The notes below the pieces were generated by a model. The model was not told where the DNA came from. It saw only the letters and a list, made by a program, of their open reading frames with translations, and searched no databases. This document shows positions 1 through 11,192 of a DNA stretch of 54,101 nucleotides, piece after piece. The position numbers and the translations under genes are program-made. How positions within the stretch are numbered: the stretch's first letter is position 1; each line of letters begins with the position of its first letter. The DNA is from Zygnema cylindricum (taxonomy: Eukaryota > Streptophyta > Zygnematophyceae > Zygnematales > Zygnemataceae), in NCBI GenBank assembly GCA_037447655.1, contig JBBHKE010001475.1, positions 129,309-183,409 of the forward strand, written 5' to 3'.

Positions 1-123
1 TGCACATTAGGAGTCACATAATCTGTGAATGTTATCAAATACATGGCACTCAAGCACAAGATTTATTTCATCATATGAATTTCCTGGCAAGATCTTTTCA
101 AGATTTTATTTTTATGTGAGCAG

Positions 124-1001
124 GAAGGAAAGACTCCGGAAGAGGAACAAAAGGAAGATGACCAGCTTGCGGAACATGTGAGTTTGTTCAATACTCAGTC
201 AAATTTGGAAAAAAAAAGGCCTATTAAGACAGTCAGCTTTGGGAAAAACAGGTTATCTACGAATTTTTTTTTTTTAAGTATATTTTCATGAGTCAATTTT
301 GGTTATTTAGACAATCAGATTGGTGTTTTACAGACTCAGGCTTTATATAGGTTTTACTATAATTCTTATTTGTGACCGTCGCCGTCTCTGTCTAAAAAGC
401 AGTTTTAAGCATAAATTTATCCTTAAACTAATAATCTAACTCTAACTTGACATAAATTGCCCTTGACGCGAACCCTTTATGTTTCTTTTGTTGAAATTTT
501 CTATTCCGTACAGCTTTACGGAGACACCTTTATTTTACGGAATCTTTTAAACACACAGCTGGCAATCGCTGCGACGATCAAAGACGGTTCCGCTAAATCC
601 ATGCATATGGAAAACTATTACTATCTTGCACTTTTGCAGGTAATTTATTTTAACTTATCCCACTAAAAGCTTTTGTTTTGCAGTGTTCTGTCCTAATTTA
701 AAATCATGCCTTTACAATAAGAGAAGTCAAAGCCTACTATCTGAGTGGATAAACCCAAAGTTCCATTGTTGTGTAGAATTCAAGAATTTTGTACCCATTT
801 TGGACCCATTTTGGACCCATTTTGGACCCATTTTGGACCCATTTTGGACCCCTACCTTGGGAATGCTAGAATGATTTCTGTTTTCAGTATATTTTTAGTT
901 TTTTAGTAATGTTATTCACTGAATAATCTGTGATTGAATTTTTGCAGGAAGTGAAAAATCAACTTGTCACTCAGTCGCAGGCACAAGCTGCTGCAAAATA
1001 G
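124..1001 (+). CDS. Last three coding exons of an unrecognised protein, copy 1 (5' part outside window)
   Basis: Three exons join in phase 0: 124-177, 514-639 and 948-1001 (stop TAG). Acceptors are gagcag|GAAG, gtacag|CTTT and ttgcag|GAAG; donors are GTGAGT and GTAATT. They encode a 77-residue C-terminus: an acidic stretch (EGKTPEEEQKEDDQLAE), a hydrophobic, probably helical segment (LYGDTFILRNLLNTQLAIAA), then ENYYYLALLQ and a Gln/Ala-rich tail ending QAQAAAK. I do not recognise the family. Exon size, phase and a nearly silent difference from the second copy (ATC/ATT in exon 2) support real coding. In this copy the last base of exon 1 is T rather than G (GAACAT|GTGAGT), which changes Gln to His and weakens the donor. 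Upstream exons would lie before position 1. Confidence 0.6.
793..853 (+). repeat. 12-bp intronic tandem repeat (cattttggaccc), about 5 units
   Basis: About five head-to-tail units lie in the second intron of the gene tail. The paralogous intron at about 9225-9240 has a single unit, so this array expanded or contracted after duplication. Confidence 0.85.
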
Positions 1002-1054
1002 TAGAGTATAACTCCTTGGAAAACAAAAATAGAAGTAAATTGTGCGACTTCTAA

Positions 1055-1145
1055 AAGGATATATGAGTATAAATAGTATTCTATGAGTATAAATAGTATT
1101 CTATGAGTGTAAATCGTATTCTATGAGTATAAATCGTATTCTTGT
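1055..1145 (+). repeat. 20-bp TATAAAT-containing tandem repeat, short allele (about 4 units)
   Basis: Units of the form gagtataaatagtattct begin about 50 bp after the stop codon. The same site in block A copy 2 carries about 22 units (9446-9892). Confidence 0.9.
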
Positions 1146-2019
1146 GCGAATCTCCAAACCAGCAACTAGCGGAAATTATGATCAAAGGAGAAAACACCTA
1201 TTTATTAATTGTTTTGACATATGCATAGAGGACCTTATGTAGTATTTTTTTGCCGTTTTTAATCTATTTTACTTCTTTAGCGGGTTTTTTAATTATTTTT
1301 ACTTAACTTATTTTCGCTTATCCACTTTCTTTTAGCCTCTATTTTCCATTTGTGTGGTAAAGTTTGCAACAAATTAGCTACTCCCATTCACTGACTTTAT
1401 TGTACTACATTTTAGAGATAATTTTTTTTTAATCCTTATGTGGAAATGAAAGGCTTTGTTACTAATTTATATTTACGGTCACTTATCTCAAATGCGTTGC
1501 ATTGTTCGCCGAATTCAAAAGAATTGACCAAAGAATGAGAGGAAATTTTACTTTCTCTCTTTTCATTGGCTGTTTCTAACTACATTTTGTAACTTTGCAA
1601 AGCTTCCAAAAGTTCCAAAGCATAGAGAAGATTTGAAGACACAAGCCGTATCCAAAACATATTGCCGTGAAATTAGCGTAGATTTATCGCATTTTTATAT
1701 TTTATTTTTCGATTTATCGCATTTTAATCCAAGTGGGATATTTGTCGCATCTACTTGTCGTACCTGAACTAATGGTGGCGTCATGGGAATGACTTCCACA
1801 ACATTTCTGAGTAACGTCCAAGGATCCTGCCGGCCGTACAATTGCAACAGGGTTATGAAGTGAAAGTACAGTTTAACTGAGCGACCGGGATTTTCCGATC
1901 GCTACCCGACCGTACGATTTCAAGATCCTAGGATTTCGAGGTCGTACGATTTCAGTACGCCGACCCTGATTCTTTTGTCGCTTAATGGTCGTACAATAGT
2001 GACAGTGTTGGGTGACAGT

Positions 2020-2479
2020 CGCTGTTGTTCAAATCGTGCGATTTTTTTCCTTTTTTCCGATTGCTACGTATAATTCGTGACTGTTGAAAAAATCGCAATG
2101 TACTTTCTGTCCGGTAAACTGAACGGACAATTTACATTAAATGTACGGTTTTGTACGAAAATGTACGGACTTTGACGAAAAGATACGTTGCACTTCGTAG
2201 TACTTTCTGTCTGGTGTCCGGTAAACTGTACAAAAAATTTCACGAAAAATGTACGGAATTGTACCGGAAATGTACAGACTATTACGAAAAGAGACGGAAA
2301 TTGTACGGAAATTTTACAAACTGCGGTATATGTAAAATTAATTTTTGCTTACATGTACGGAATAGTACGGACGAAAATTCATTAACGATTTTTACTATTT
2401 TTTCAAAATGTTCAATGCGTTTGTTACGTATAATTCGTCGCGATTGAATCGTTCACACTAAACGGTGTGAACAACTATG
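2020..2479. mobile_element. hAT-like MITE (TGTTGTTCA / TGAACAACTATG family)
   Basis: The ends are related to those of 39104-40903 and 41232-42279. The flanks gtgacagt and gtgacaat are an 8-bp target duplication with one mismatch, the size typical of hAT insertions. No transposase is encoded. The interior is rich in tgtacgg motifs. Confidence 0.75.
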
Positions 2480-2812
2480 GTGACAATCATACGGATTCAG
2501 TGCGTGACCCGGATTATTTGTTCGCTTGCCGGCCGTACAAGATCGACCTGGGGGACGATCGTACGATATCAGTCAGCGACCCAGATTCGTCGGTCTCTAG
2601 CGGGCCGTACATCTTTCAACAGTCCTGGGAGACGATCATACGGATTCGGTGCGCGACCCGGATTCATCTGTCTCTTGCCGGCCATGAAATTCGACCGTGT
2701 TAGGAGGCGAACGTACAATTTCAGTAAGAGACCGGATTCTTCGGTCACTTGGTCAGCAATGATAAAAAATTGGTGTTGTGTATCAGGAAAAAACTTATCG
2801 CGATTAGACTGA

Positions 2813-3727
2813 GGGTACTTTCGCATGTGCTAAAGTCACAGTTATATTCTGTCATTTTCCTCCATAACTTGGAAAAAATAGAGAAAATCCGCAGCCATAC
2901 CAAAAAATTGAATTTAACACTGTACAAGTTGCGTTACCTTGAAACTTTATATGTACTGGAGTTTGTCGTCAAGCGCAATGCAGTTTGTCGTCTAGGGTGT
3001 TTCGACCCACTTTCGCGTCCTTCCAGTTCATCTTCAAACTTTATGTAAAAATCACCTCGCGAGGTGATTTTATATAAAGTTCCATGAGGTGACCGAATAG
3101 GCAGATGCTGTCACACGTGTAAGGAGTTTTTGACAATTTTTGTGCGCGGAGTACCAAAAGAGAACCCACTGCACGTTTCCACCCTGTGCGTGACTTTTTT
3201 TTCTGCGCTTTTTTCTGTACAGGGGCCGTGGAGGGGGTCTCGACCACGGAGCCATTGTGCTTTTGGGTCGTGAGCACCTCTCTCTTCCCACTCCGCGCCT
3301 ATCTCACAATTTTACAATGAAAACATCAATAATGGTATCAAATGAAATATCTCTAAAACGTTTTTTTGGCTATCTTTGGGTATGGTGGCGAGTAGGTAGA
3401 ACGGACAAAAACACAATCGGAAACCATGGCGAAAGGTTTAGAATTTGTGACCGTCGCATCATAATTGAGCGTGACGTCAAAATTATGCAAACATTACAAT
3501 CACAAGTACAAGACGCCTACAACCTTCGCTATTTTGTAAATGTCATCAATTGTCCCGAGTTTTGTAATCATCTACAACCGTCAAAATTTACACCCGCGTC
3601 TACATCCGTCACTTTTTAAATTAACGGTTTCATTTCTTTACATAAGAATGCTCTGAAAGTAGTACGGAGAATTTTTGCTAAAAACAAAGTTACAAGACGA
3701 AAGTTTCGGTTACATGCGAAAGTACCC
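2813..3727. mobile_element. 915-bp non-autonomous TIR element inserted in block A copy 1
   Basis: The ends are inverted repeats: GGGTACTTTCGCATGT at the left and its complement at the right. Block A copy 2 lacks the whole segment (empty site near 11505), so the boundaries are observed. The flanking trinucleotides are tga and taa. The interior matches 14557-15330 and 37500-38800, including a central palindrome (3043-3085). A PIF/Harbinger-like origin is possible from the TNA flanks but unproven. ORFs inside it look incidental. Confidence 0.8.
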
Positions 3728-3824
3728 TAATACCGATAGTTATCGGCTATCGAACGGTGAGAGGTCTCAGTACATTAGACCATTAAATTACTTATCAGCG
3801 ATAAGTGGAAAGCAATATAGTATG

Positions 3825-5640
3825 CACTATCTTCTCAATGTGTTCTTCCTTTTCGAGGCTACATTACAATTTACTTTTTTGTGCCTAAATTCTTAGCATT
3901 GTTGTAACCACCTTTCACTTTAGAGCTGATGGTATTGCATGCATCTTTACATCATTTGTCATGTACATGACATTTGTCACGCATTCCCAAAACTCACTTT
4001 CACTACAACGCCCATCTTTATTGAAGTTAATATTACTAATTACATTAATTACACATTCTCAGCTGAAAATCAAAAATAGTGTTTGCATTGAACATTGTTT
4101 AAAGAAGTGGGCTAAAATCGGCAACATTCCCTTGCACTAAATTTATTTTTGAGTGGAGAACCTCCTGCACTTAATTTGTATTATAAATCTAAATTAGTAT
4201 TATAGGTTTATATTTCAGATCAATATTGGTCTACTCCATTGACAAAAAAGAACACCAAATAAAACATGTTTACAAATATAGTGGTCAAACGAGAAAAAAA
4301 AGAAAAAAAAAAGAAAAAGAAAGAAATGAGAAGGAAAAAAAAGTGAAAATTGAAAAGGACAATGAAAAGGAAAAGTGAAAAGAGGAAAAAAAGGAAAAAT
4401 GACAAGGACAATAAAAACGAAAATGTTACTTAAGTGGGTCTAACTTTATATAACAATCTCACTAGAAAAACTATACGAAGTAAAATTTTAAACTTTTATT
4501 CTTTGTACATTACATTTTCAGAAAAAAAAAGGATAAAAAGCATATCTCTGGAGAGAGAAGTCATAGGTTACAGATTTAAAGACTTAAGACTGTCTGATCA
4601 AAAACAAAAAAAAAAAAACAAAAAATCGTTCCAAGTAATGCCTCGGAAAAAAAATAAAAATTACATCTCTCTCCTGGATTAATACGGGTTTTTCGAAACC
4701 ATACATCTCTAACTAATTGATTATTTTCATCTAAAATTTTTATTTATGACTCCTTAGGAAACCCTAAAAAATTCTAAAAACACACATAAAAAACAAAATC
4801 ATCGAAAAAAAAATCCATTATGACTTTCGGAAAACGACTCTTCTCTCTTTTCGATATTCCAATTCGTCTCGAGAAATCATGACAAGGAGAGCTCGTCGGA
4901 TCTGCCCGGATTCCAAAAAAAATCGTAACAAAACATAAAATTGAAAAACGTTTTTGTATATGATTTTAAGTCCAAACAATAGATACTTGTGAAATTTGAA
5001 ACTCTCAACTTAGTTCCATTTAATTTCATTTTTCATTTTTTTACTAAATTATTCACCATTATTAGGGAGGTCCACATTATTTTATAACAAACACGGTTTA
5101 ACTAAACCAATATATATTATATGTATATATATAGACGTTCTGTAAAATTACTAGCACTTGTAAAATCAATTATTATTATTTTCCAGAACGTAGATAAAAA
5201 AAAATGGTAAAATGTAGTAAAATTTCAAACGTATTTTGTAATATTTCACACAAACTGAGAGACAAAAAATTAAAACTGAATAAACCAGAAGGCAGTTGAG
5301 TGCAAATTGAAGAAAATTCGATGGCGGTTAAGAAAAATTAGAAGGAAATTTATGAAATGAGAAGGAAACTGAATTATAACTCACAATTGATTCGCTTAAA
5401 TTCATTCGAGTTAATTCGTCGATTAGACGTCTTTCCGACATGAAACTTCCGATACCGATTCTTCGTCGAACTTGAAGCTCTACTTGCTATAGACAAAAAA
5501 AAAGGGAAAAAAGGAGAAAAAAGGAAAAAAAAGGGAAAAATGGAAATATAAGGGAAGCAAAAAACACAAATTTGAGAAGAAAAACAAGGAAAAAACACAC
5601 GAAGAAGAAGAAAAAAAAGTAAAAAAAAACAAAATTTGTG
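3825..5640. repeat. Segmental duplication block C, copy 1
   Basis: Matches 18605 to about 20570 along its length with small indels, shorter (TA)n tracts and few substitutions. It contains the last two exons of MCM5 and stops at an assembly gap. Confidence 0.9.
4818..5486 (-). CDS. Second copy of the last two MCM5 exons (partial; continues into gap)
   Basis: Exons 5385-5486 and 4818-4901 (stop TAA at 4820-4818) correspond to MCM5 exons 18 and 19 (20343-20444 and 19760-19843). Acceptors (ctatag|CAAG, gggcag... shifted by one intronic base) and the donor GTGAGT are intact. Across 186 coding bases I count four differences: three synonymous and one Asn-to-Ser. That mildly favours a functional copy or allele over an old pseudogene. 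The encoded C-terminus includes [19 protein letters not shown] and ends [11 protein letters not shown]. Exons 1-17 are not in this block, and the preceding sequence is lost in the gap at 5641. Confidence 0.8.
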
Positions 5641-5650
5641 NNNNNNNNNN
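5641..5650. other. Assembly gap (10 N)
   Basis: Ten ambiguous bases. Left of it is the MCM5 3' duplicate on the minus strand; right of it is CT-rich intron of an unrelated plus-strand gene. The true distance is unknown. Confidence 1.
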
Positions 5651-5892
5651 CCCACCCCCTGCCCCTCTCCCTCTCCCACTCCCTCTCCGCGTCTCTCCCT
5701 CCCTCTCTTCCTCTCCCTCCCTTCTCTCCCTCCCTCTCTGCGCCTCTCCCTCACCCTCTCCCTCTCCCCGTCCCCCCCCCTTCCTTTTTTTTCACTCTCC
5801 TTCTCTCCCTCTCTCTCCTTCTCCCCCCTCTCTCTTTGTCTCCCTCTCTCTCTCTCCCCCTTGTCTCTCCCTCTCCCTCTCTCTCTTTGCAG
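5651..5892 (+). repeat. CT-rich intron end upstream of the LRR-kinase-like exon
   Basis: Almost pure C/T sequence with irregular CTCTCC units, ending in the acceptor ctctttgcag. Translated Ser/Leu/Pro ORFs here are microsatellite artefacts. Confidence 0.8.
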
Positions 5893-6193
5893 ACTTTTTG
5901 GAAACCCCGTTTGCGCCCCCTCCAACACTTTTTATTATCCCACTTTTTGCTCCGATGAGGCCGTAAAACTGAGCATATATATCTCCTCCTCCTTTTGTAC
6001 TTTGAATCAAAACTGTTCTAACGGAGACGCTCCCAGTCCCGTAGTTTATTCGGAAACTAAAGACTGTGTCTGTGTCACTCCGTTAACCGTTTATTTGGAT
6101 TTGGAGTCACCTCCGTTTTCCCGTTTTACGGACAAACTCCGCACTCTTTTACAGAATACTCTCGCAAAGAAACTGGCGATCAACGTGACGCAG
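5893..6193 (+). CDS. Single exon resembling the membrane-proximal ectodomain of plant LRR receptor-like kinases
   Basis: A 301-bp exon (1 base plus 100 codons) between a strong acceptor (ctttgcag) and the donor GTCTCT. It reads LFGNPVCAPS, then four further cysteines, then DCVCVTPLTVYLDLESPPF and ends LAINVTQ. The order GNPxC ... CxC-xPL-x-V-x-L ... F ... LA ... QV matches the region between the last LRR and the transmembrane helix in plant LRR receptor kinases of the At1g06840 type. One N-glycosylation sequon (NVT) is visible. No LRR, transmembrane or kinase exon was found in the window. Neighbouring exons may lie in the gap or have been lost. Family assignment is from pattern memory only. 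Confidence 0.55.
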
Positions 6194-6194
6194 G

Positions 6195-6225
<31 letters not shown>

Positions 6226-6277
6226 GTCCGTGTCTCTCTCTCTTTCTCTCTCGTTCTCTCTCTCTCTCTCTCTTTTT

Positions 6278-6326
<49 letters not shown>

Positions 6327-6370
6327 TCTCTCTCTCTCTCTCTCTCGTTCTCTCTCCCTCTCTCTCTCTT

Positions 6371-6435
<65 letters not shown>

Positions 6436-6600
6436 CTTATTCTGTCTTCTCTTTCTTTCTCTCTCTTTCTCTTCTTTCTTTCTTTCTCCTTTATTTTCTC
6501 TCATTCTCTCTCATTTTGTTTTCCCTTCACCCTTTTCCTGAATTCTTCTTTTCTTTAAACCTCTCTCTCACCCTCTCTCTCGTCATTTTCTTCTCTCTTC
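6194..6600 (+). repeat. (CT)n microsatellite starting at the splice donor
   Basis: The tract begins immediately at the GT of the donor (gtctctctct) and is nearly pure (TC)n to about 6430, then degenerates. The S/L-rich ORFs it produces are not genes. Confidence 0.95.
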
Positions 6601-6968
6601 TTGTTAGGATTAGTTATATTTCCTGTGTTCATTTGTTAATTTGTTCATTTGTTACCCAATTTTTTATTCTTTTGTTCACTCATGTTTTCATCTCATCCAT
6701 TCATTCATATTATTTGTTCATGTCTTCATTCATGTATTTGTTATACATTTATTTTTACATGGATTATATTATACATTAGTTCATTCATTTACGTAGTTTT
6801 TCTTTTTCATGTATTTCCTTTTGTTTTCATTCTTGTATCTACTCTATTTACTCATGGATTTATTTTAGTCTTTCAGTCATTCATGTATTTATTTATTTAT
6901 TTATTCAGGCATTTATTCATCTATTTTGTCATGTACTCCTCGAAGTATTTATTCATGTATTTTTACTA
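6601..6968 (+). repeat. T-rich degenerate (ttcat/ttta)n intergenic or intronic sequence
   Basis: Loosely repeated ttcattcat and atttattt motifs. No exon, RNA or transposon end is visible. Confidence 0.5.
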
Positions 6969-7176
6969 CACCGTGAATCGCTATTAGCGTTAATCACGCT
7001 AATTCGGGGCCCCTAAATTTTTACCCAAATTCTTAAATAGAGTGATTAAAAAAACCCTAAAAAACAAATTAGAGTGACTGATTTCCTTGAAAATCTCCAA
7101 ATTCTCAATTAGCGTTAATCACACTAATTGTTCTTTAACACTAAATATTTGTTAACGCTAATAGCGATCCGCGGTG
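6969..7176. mobile_element. 208-bp MITE, CACCG/TA family
   Basis: Terminal inverted repeats begin CACCGTGAATCGCTATTAG at the left and match the right end. The element is flanked by TA on both sides. Related copies lie at 13558-14174, 24494-24808, 35982-36775 and 45337-45559. A TA target duplication would fit a Tc1/mariner-type transposase source. Confidence 0.8.
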
Positions 7177-7179
7177 TAG

Positions 7180-7560
7180 TGTTGTGTATCGAAGGCCCCT
7201 TGCCGATATTGTATATGTACCTAATTTTGAGTACCCGATAGTCAATATATCGCGTCGATATATTGAAAAGTTCAATATCACGATATTTACCAGATATATT
7301 GGCCGATAATTCGATATATTTTTATTGCGATTTATCGAAGTGACGTTAGGTCAAAAAAATTATCAAAAGCCCCCCCTCCCCCTCGCTTTGTATGTATCAA
7401 AAGCCCCCCCCTAAATTTGTACGAACGCCCACCTCCTACCAAAATGTATCGCGATATTTTTTGTTGGTCCTGGAGCGATATATCGAGCCCTCTAACCATT
7501 CGATATTCGATCTATCGAATATCGAATTTAACGCGATAAAATTTTACCTAATACAAAACA
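7180..7560. mobile_element. MITE with TGTTGTGTATCG ends
   Basis: Left end TGTTGTGTATCGAAGGCCCC; right end the complement of TGTTTTGTAT. The interior is full of short cgatatat palindromes. The related element at 18052-18385 has both ends well preserved. Confidence 0.6.
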
Positions 7561-8440
7561 CTAATTTTTACCCATGTACACATACACATATATAAAATGG
7601 AACGAAGAGTAAAAAATTTAGGCATGGCAAAGATTTAGACATAAAATTTAGACATGGAGCAAAAGAAATAGAGCAAAAAATAAAAAAAATTGGACAGAAA
7701 TTTAAACATAGAATAGGTGAAAGAATAAATCGAAACGTCACAAATTTGGACATAGCGAAGCGTGTCCATTAAAAAAGACACATTATTTTTGCGTTGGAGT
7801 AAATGAAAAAATGGAGCAAAAAATGGAGCAAATAGACATGTATATATATATACATGTATATATATATATTTGAGGCTTGTGTTAAACTACAAACCTTGTA
7901 TATGGTTTTGAAAAATCGGTAGCCAAATGTGGATTTCTTAGCCCCTTTTAGTCATAAATACTAAACTTTTCAAACATCAGACAATTATTGAACTTTGAAG
8001 CTCAACTTGGATGGTGAAAAATAGACGTTTTTTTTTTTTTTTTTTTTGTCGATATTGGATTTTTTTTTGTCCTTGATCTTTATAATTTCTGGATGAAACC
8101 TCGGCTTTTTATGTTGAATATTCTTTGAAAAGGTTAAAAATAAAAAAAATGATGGAAAAGTTGGGGCTACATCTTCGTAACTTTCTCCGAATAGTCGTAT
8201 TTTTGAGCGAAATTTTGTGTTGCATTTGCTTTGTCTTGGGTTCCCATCATAAAAATAATAATTATATTTTTACAATAGTTAATGAGGGATCTATACGAGT
8301 TTCAAGGTCATTGTCGAACCGCATCACGTTTTTTATACCGTTTTAGTGATTATTTATTCAAAGCCAGGATTCTCTGACCAAAATCTTTATTCTAGCCTTA
8401 ATTGTGGCTTTTAATTTTTTGAGAAAAGGTGATTTTTCTG
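7561..8440. other. AT-rich sequence without recognised features
   Basis: Contains short degenerate repeats (aaatttagacatgg, 7600-7740), a (TA)n patch near 7845-7868 and poly-T at 8028-8047. Small ORFs such as 8125-8346 have no support. Confidence 0.4.
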
Positions 8441-8560
8441 CACATTAGGAGTCACATAATTTGTGAATGTTATCAAATACATGGCACTCAAGCACAAGAT
8501 TTATTTAATCATATGAATTTCCTGGCAAGATCTTTTCAAGATTTTATTTTATGTGAGCAG

Positions 8561-9387
8561 GAAGGAAAGACTCCGGAAGAGGAACAAAAGGAAGATGACC
8601 AGCTTGCGGAACAGGTGAGTTTGTTCAATACTCAGTCAAATTTGGAAAAAAAAAGGCCTATTAAGACAGTCAGCTTTGGGAAAAACAGATTATCTACGAT
8701 TTTTTTTTTTTTTAAGTATATTTTCACGAGTCAATTTTGGTTATTTAGACAATCAGATTGGTGTTTTACAGACTCAGGCTTTATATAGGTTTTACTATAA
8801 TTCTTATTTGTGACTGTCGCCGTCTCTGTCTAAAAAGCAGTTTTAAGCATAAATTTATCCTTAAACTAATAATCTAACTCTTTAAATTGCCCTTGACACG
8901 AACCCTTTATGTTTCTTTTGTTGAAATTTTCTATTCCGTACAGCTTTACGGAGACACCTTTATTTTACGGAATCTTTTAAACACACAGCTGGCAATTGCT
9001 GCGACGATCAAAGACGGTTCCGCTAAATCCATGCATATGGAAAACTATTACTATCTTGCACTTTTGCAGGTAATTTTTTTAAACTTATCCCACTAAAAGC
9101 TTTTATTTTGCAGTGTTCTGTCCTAATTTAAAATCATGCCTTTACAATAAGAGAAGTCAAAGCCTACTATCTGAGTGGATAAACCCAAAGTTCCATTGTT
9201 GCGTAGAATTCAAGAATTTTGTACCCATTTTGGACCCCTACCTTGGGAATGCTAGAATGATTTCTGTTTTCAGTGTATTTTTGGTTTTTTAGTAATGTTA
9301 TTGACTGAATAATCTGTGATTGAATTTTTGCAGGAAGTGAAAAATCAACTTGTCACTCAGTCGCAGGCACAAGCTGCTGCAAAATAG
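8561..9387 (+). CDS. Last three coding exons of an unrecognised protein, copy 2
   Basis: Exons 8561-8614, 8944-9069 and 9334-9387 (stop TAG) are the counterparts of 124-1001 and encode the same 77-residue tail, with Gln at the end of the first exon and a consensus donor (CAG|GTGAGT). Upstream exons were not identified. The open frame from 8429 could extend the first exon 5', but the same stretch is frameshifted in copy 1 and looks intronic. Conserved phases and splice sites support coding. The family is unknown. Confidence 0.6.
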
Positions 9388-9445
9388 TAGAGTATAACTC
9401 CTTGGAAAACAAAAATAGAAGTAAATTGTGCGACTTCTAAAAGGA

Positions 9446-9892
9446 TATATGAGTATAAATAGTAATCTATGAGTATAAATAGTATTCTATGAGTATAAAT
9501 AGTATTCTATGAGTACAAATAGTATTCTATGAGTATAAATAGTATTCTATGAGTATAAATAGTATTCTATGAGTATAAATAGTATTCTATGATTATAAAT
9601 AGTATTCTATGAGTATAAACAGTATTCTATGAGTATAAACAGTATTCTATGAGTATAAACAGTATTCTATGAGTATAAATAGTATTCTGAGTATAAATAG
9701 TATTCTATGAGTATAAATAGTATTCTATGAGTATAAATAGTATTCTTTGAGTATAAACAGTATTCAATGAGTATAAATAGTATTCTATGAGTATAAATAG
9801 TATTCTATGAGTATAAATAGTATTCTATGAGTATAAATAGTATTCTATGAGTATAAATAGTATTCTATGAGTATAAATAGTATTCTTGTGCG
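9446..9892 (+). repeat. 20-bp TATAAAT-containing tandem array, long allele (about 22 units)
   Basis: About 22 nearly identical units of gagtataaatagtattct follow the stop codon of the gene tail by about 60 bp. A few units carry single-base variants. Copy 1 has about four units at the same site. Confidence 0.95.
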
Positions 9893-10730
9893 AATCTCCA
9901 AACCAGCAACTTGCAGAAATTATGTTCTAAGGAGAAAACACCTATTTGTTAATTGTTTTGACATATGCATAGAGGACCTTATGTAGTATTTTTTTGCCGT
10001 TTTTAATCTATTTTATTTCTTTAGCGGGTTTGTTAATTATTTTTACTTACCTTATTTTCGCTTATCCACTTTCTTTTAACCTCTATTTTCCATTTGTGTG
10101 GTAAAGTTTGCAACAAATTAGCTACTCCCATTCACTGACTTGTTGTACTACATTTTAGAGATATTTTTTTTTTAATCCTTATGTGGAAATGAAAGGCTTT
10201 GTTACTAATTTATATTCACGGTCACTTATCTCAAATGCGTTGCATTGTTCGCCAAATTCAAAAGAATTGACCAAAGAATGAGAGGAGATTTTACTTTCTC
10301 TCTTTTCATTGGCTGTTCTAATTACATTTGTAACTCTTCAAAGCTTCCAAAATTTCCAAAGCATAGGAAGATTTGAAGACACAATCAAGTATCCAGAACA
10401 TATTACCGTGAAATTAGCATAGATTTATCGCATTTAAATCCTAAGTGGTATATTTGTCGCATGTACTTGTCGTACCTAAACTAATGGTGGCGTCATGGGA
10501 ATGAATTCCACAACATTTTTGAGTAACGTCCAAGGATCCTGTCGGCCGTACAATTGCAACAGGGTTATGAAGCGAAAGTACAGTTTAACTGAGCGACCGG
10601 GATTTTCCGATCGCTACCCGACCGTACGATTTCAAAATCGTTGGATTTCGAGGTCGTACGATTTCAGTACGCGACCCCGATTCTTTTGTCGCTTAACGGT
10701 CGTACAATATTGACAGTGTTGGGTGACAGT

Positions 10731-11192
10731 CGCTGTTGTTCAAATCGTGCGATTTTTTCCTTTTTCCCGATTGCTACGTATAATTCGTGACTGTTGAAAA
10801 AATAGAAAAAAAATCGCGATGTACTTTCCGTCCGGTAAACTGAACGGACAATTTACATGAAATGAACGGTTTTGTACGGGAAATGTACGGACTTTGACGA
10901 AAAGATACGTTGCACTTCGTAATACTTTCTGTCCGGTGTCCGGTAAACTGTACAAAATTTTACGGAAATGTACGGAATTGTACCGGAAATGTACGAACTA
11001 TTACGAAAAGAGACGACAATTGTACAGAAAATTTACAAACTGCGGTATATGTAAAATTAATTTTTTACATGTACGGAATAGTACGGACGAAAATTCATTA
11101 ACGATTTTTACGATTTTTTCAAAATGTTCAATGCGTTCGTTACGTATAATTCGTAGCGATTGAATCTTTCGCACAAAACGGTGTGAACAATG
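10731..11192. mobile_element. hAT-like MITE, paralogue of 2020-2479
   Basis: Same insertion as in block A copy 1, flanked by gtgacagt and gtgacaat. The right terminus has lost three bases. Confidence 0.75.

Larger units (their letters stand above)
1..3824. repeat. Segmental duplication block A, copy 1
   Basis: Near-identical over its whole length to 8441-11600. Both copies hold the same three-exon gene tail, a 20-bp tandem repeat, a hAT-like MITE and a common 3' edge ending gcaatatagtatg. Copy 1 differs by a 915-bp insertion (2813-3727), fewer 20-bp units and more 12-bp intronic units. It runs directly into block C copy 1 at 3825, while copy 2 is separated from block C copy 2 by about 7 kb. 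It could be a tandem duplication or an uncollapsed haplotype. Confidence 0.9.

Noticed and set aside
5636-6541. 301-residue Ser/Leu/Pro ORF, and its opposite-strand Arg/Glu ORFs
   Set aside because: Translation of (CT)n across an assembly gap, an exon and an intron. Only 5893-6193 has non-repetitive coding content.
9446-9892. CRISPR-like regular repeat
   Set aside because: Units are contiguous with no unique spacers, and the locus is eukaryotic. It is a tandem repeat.
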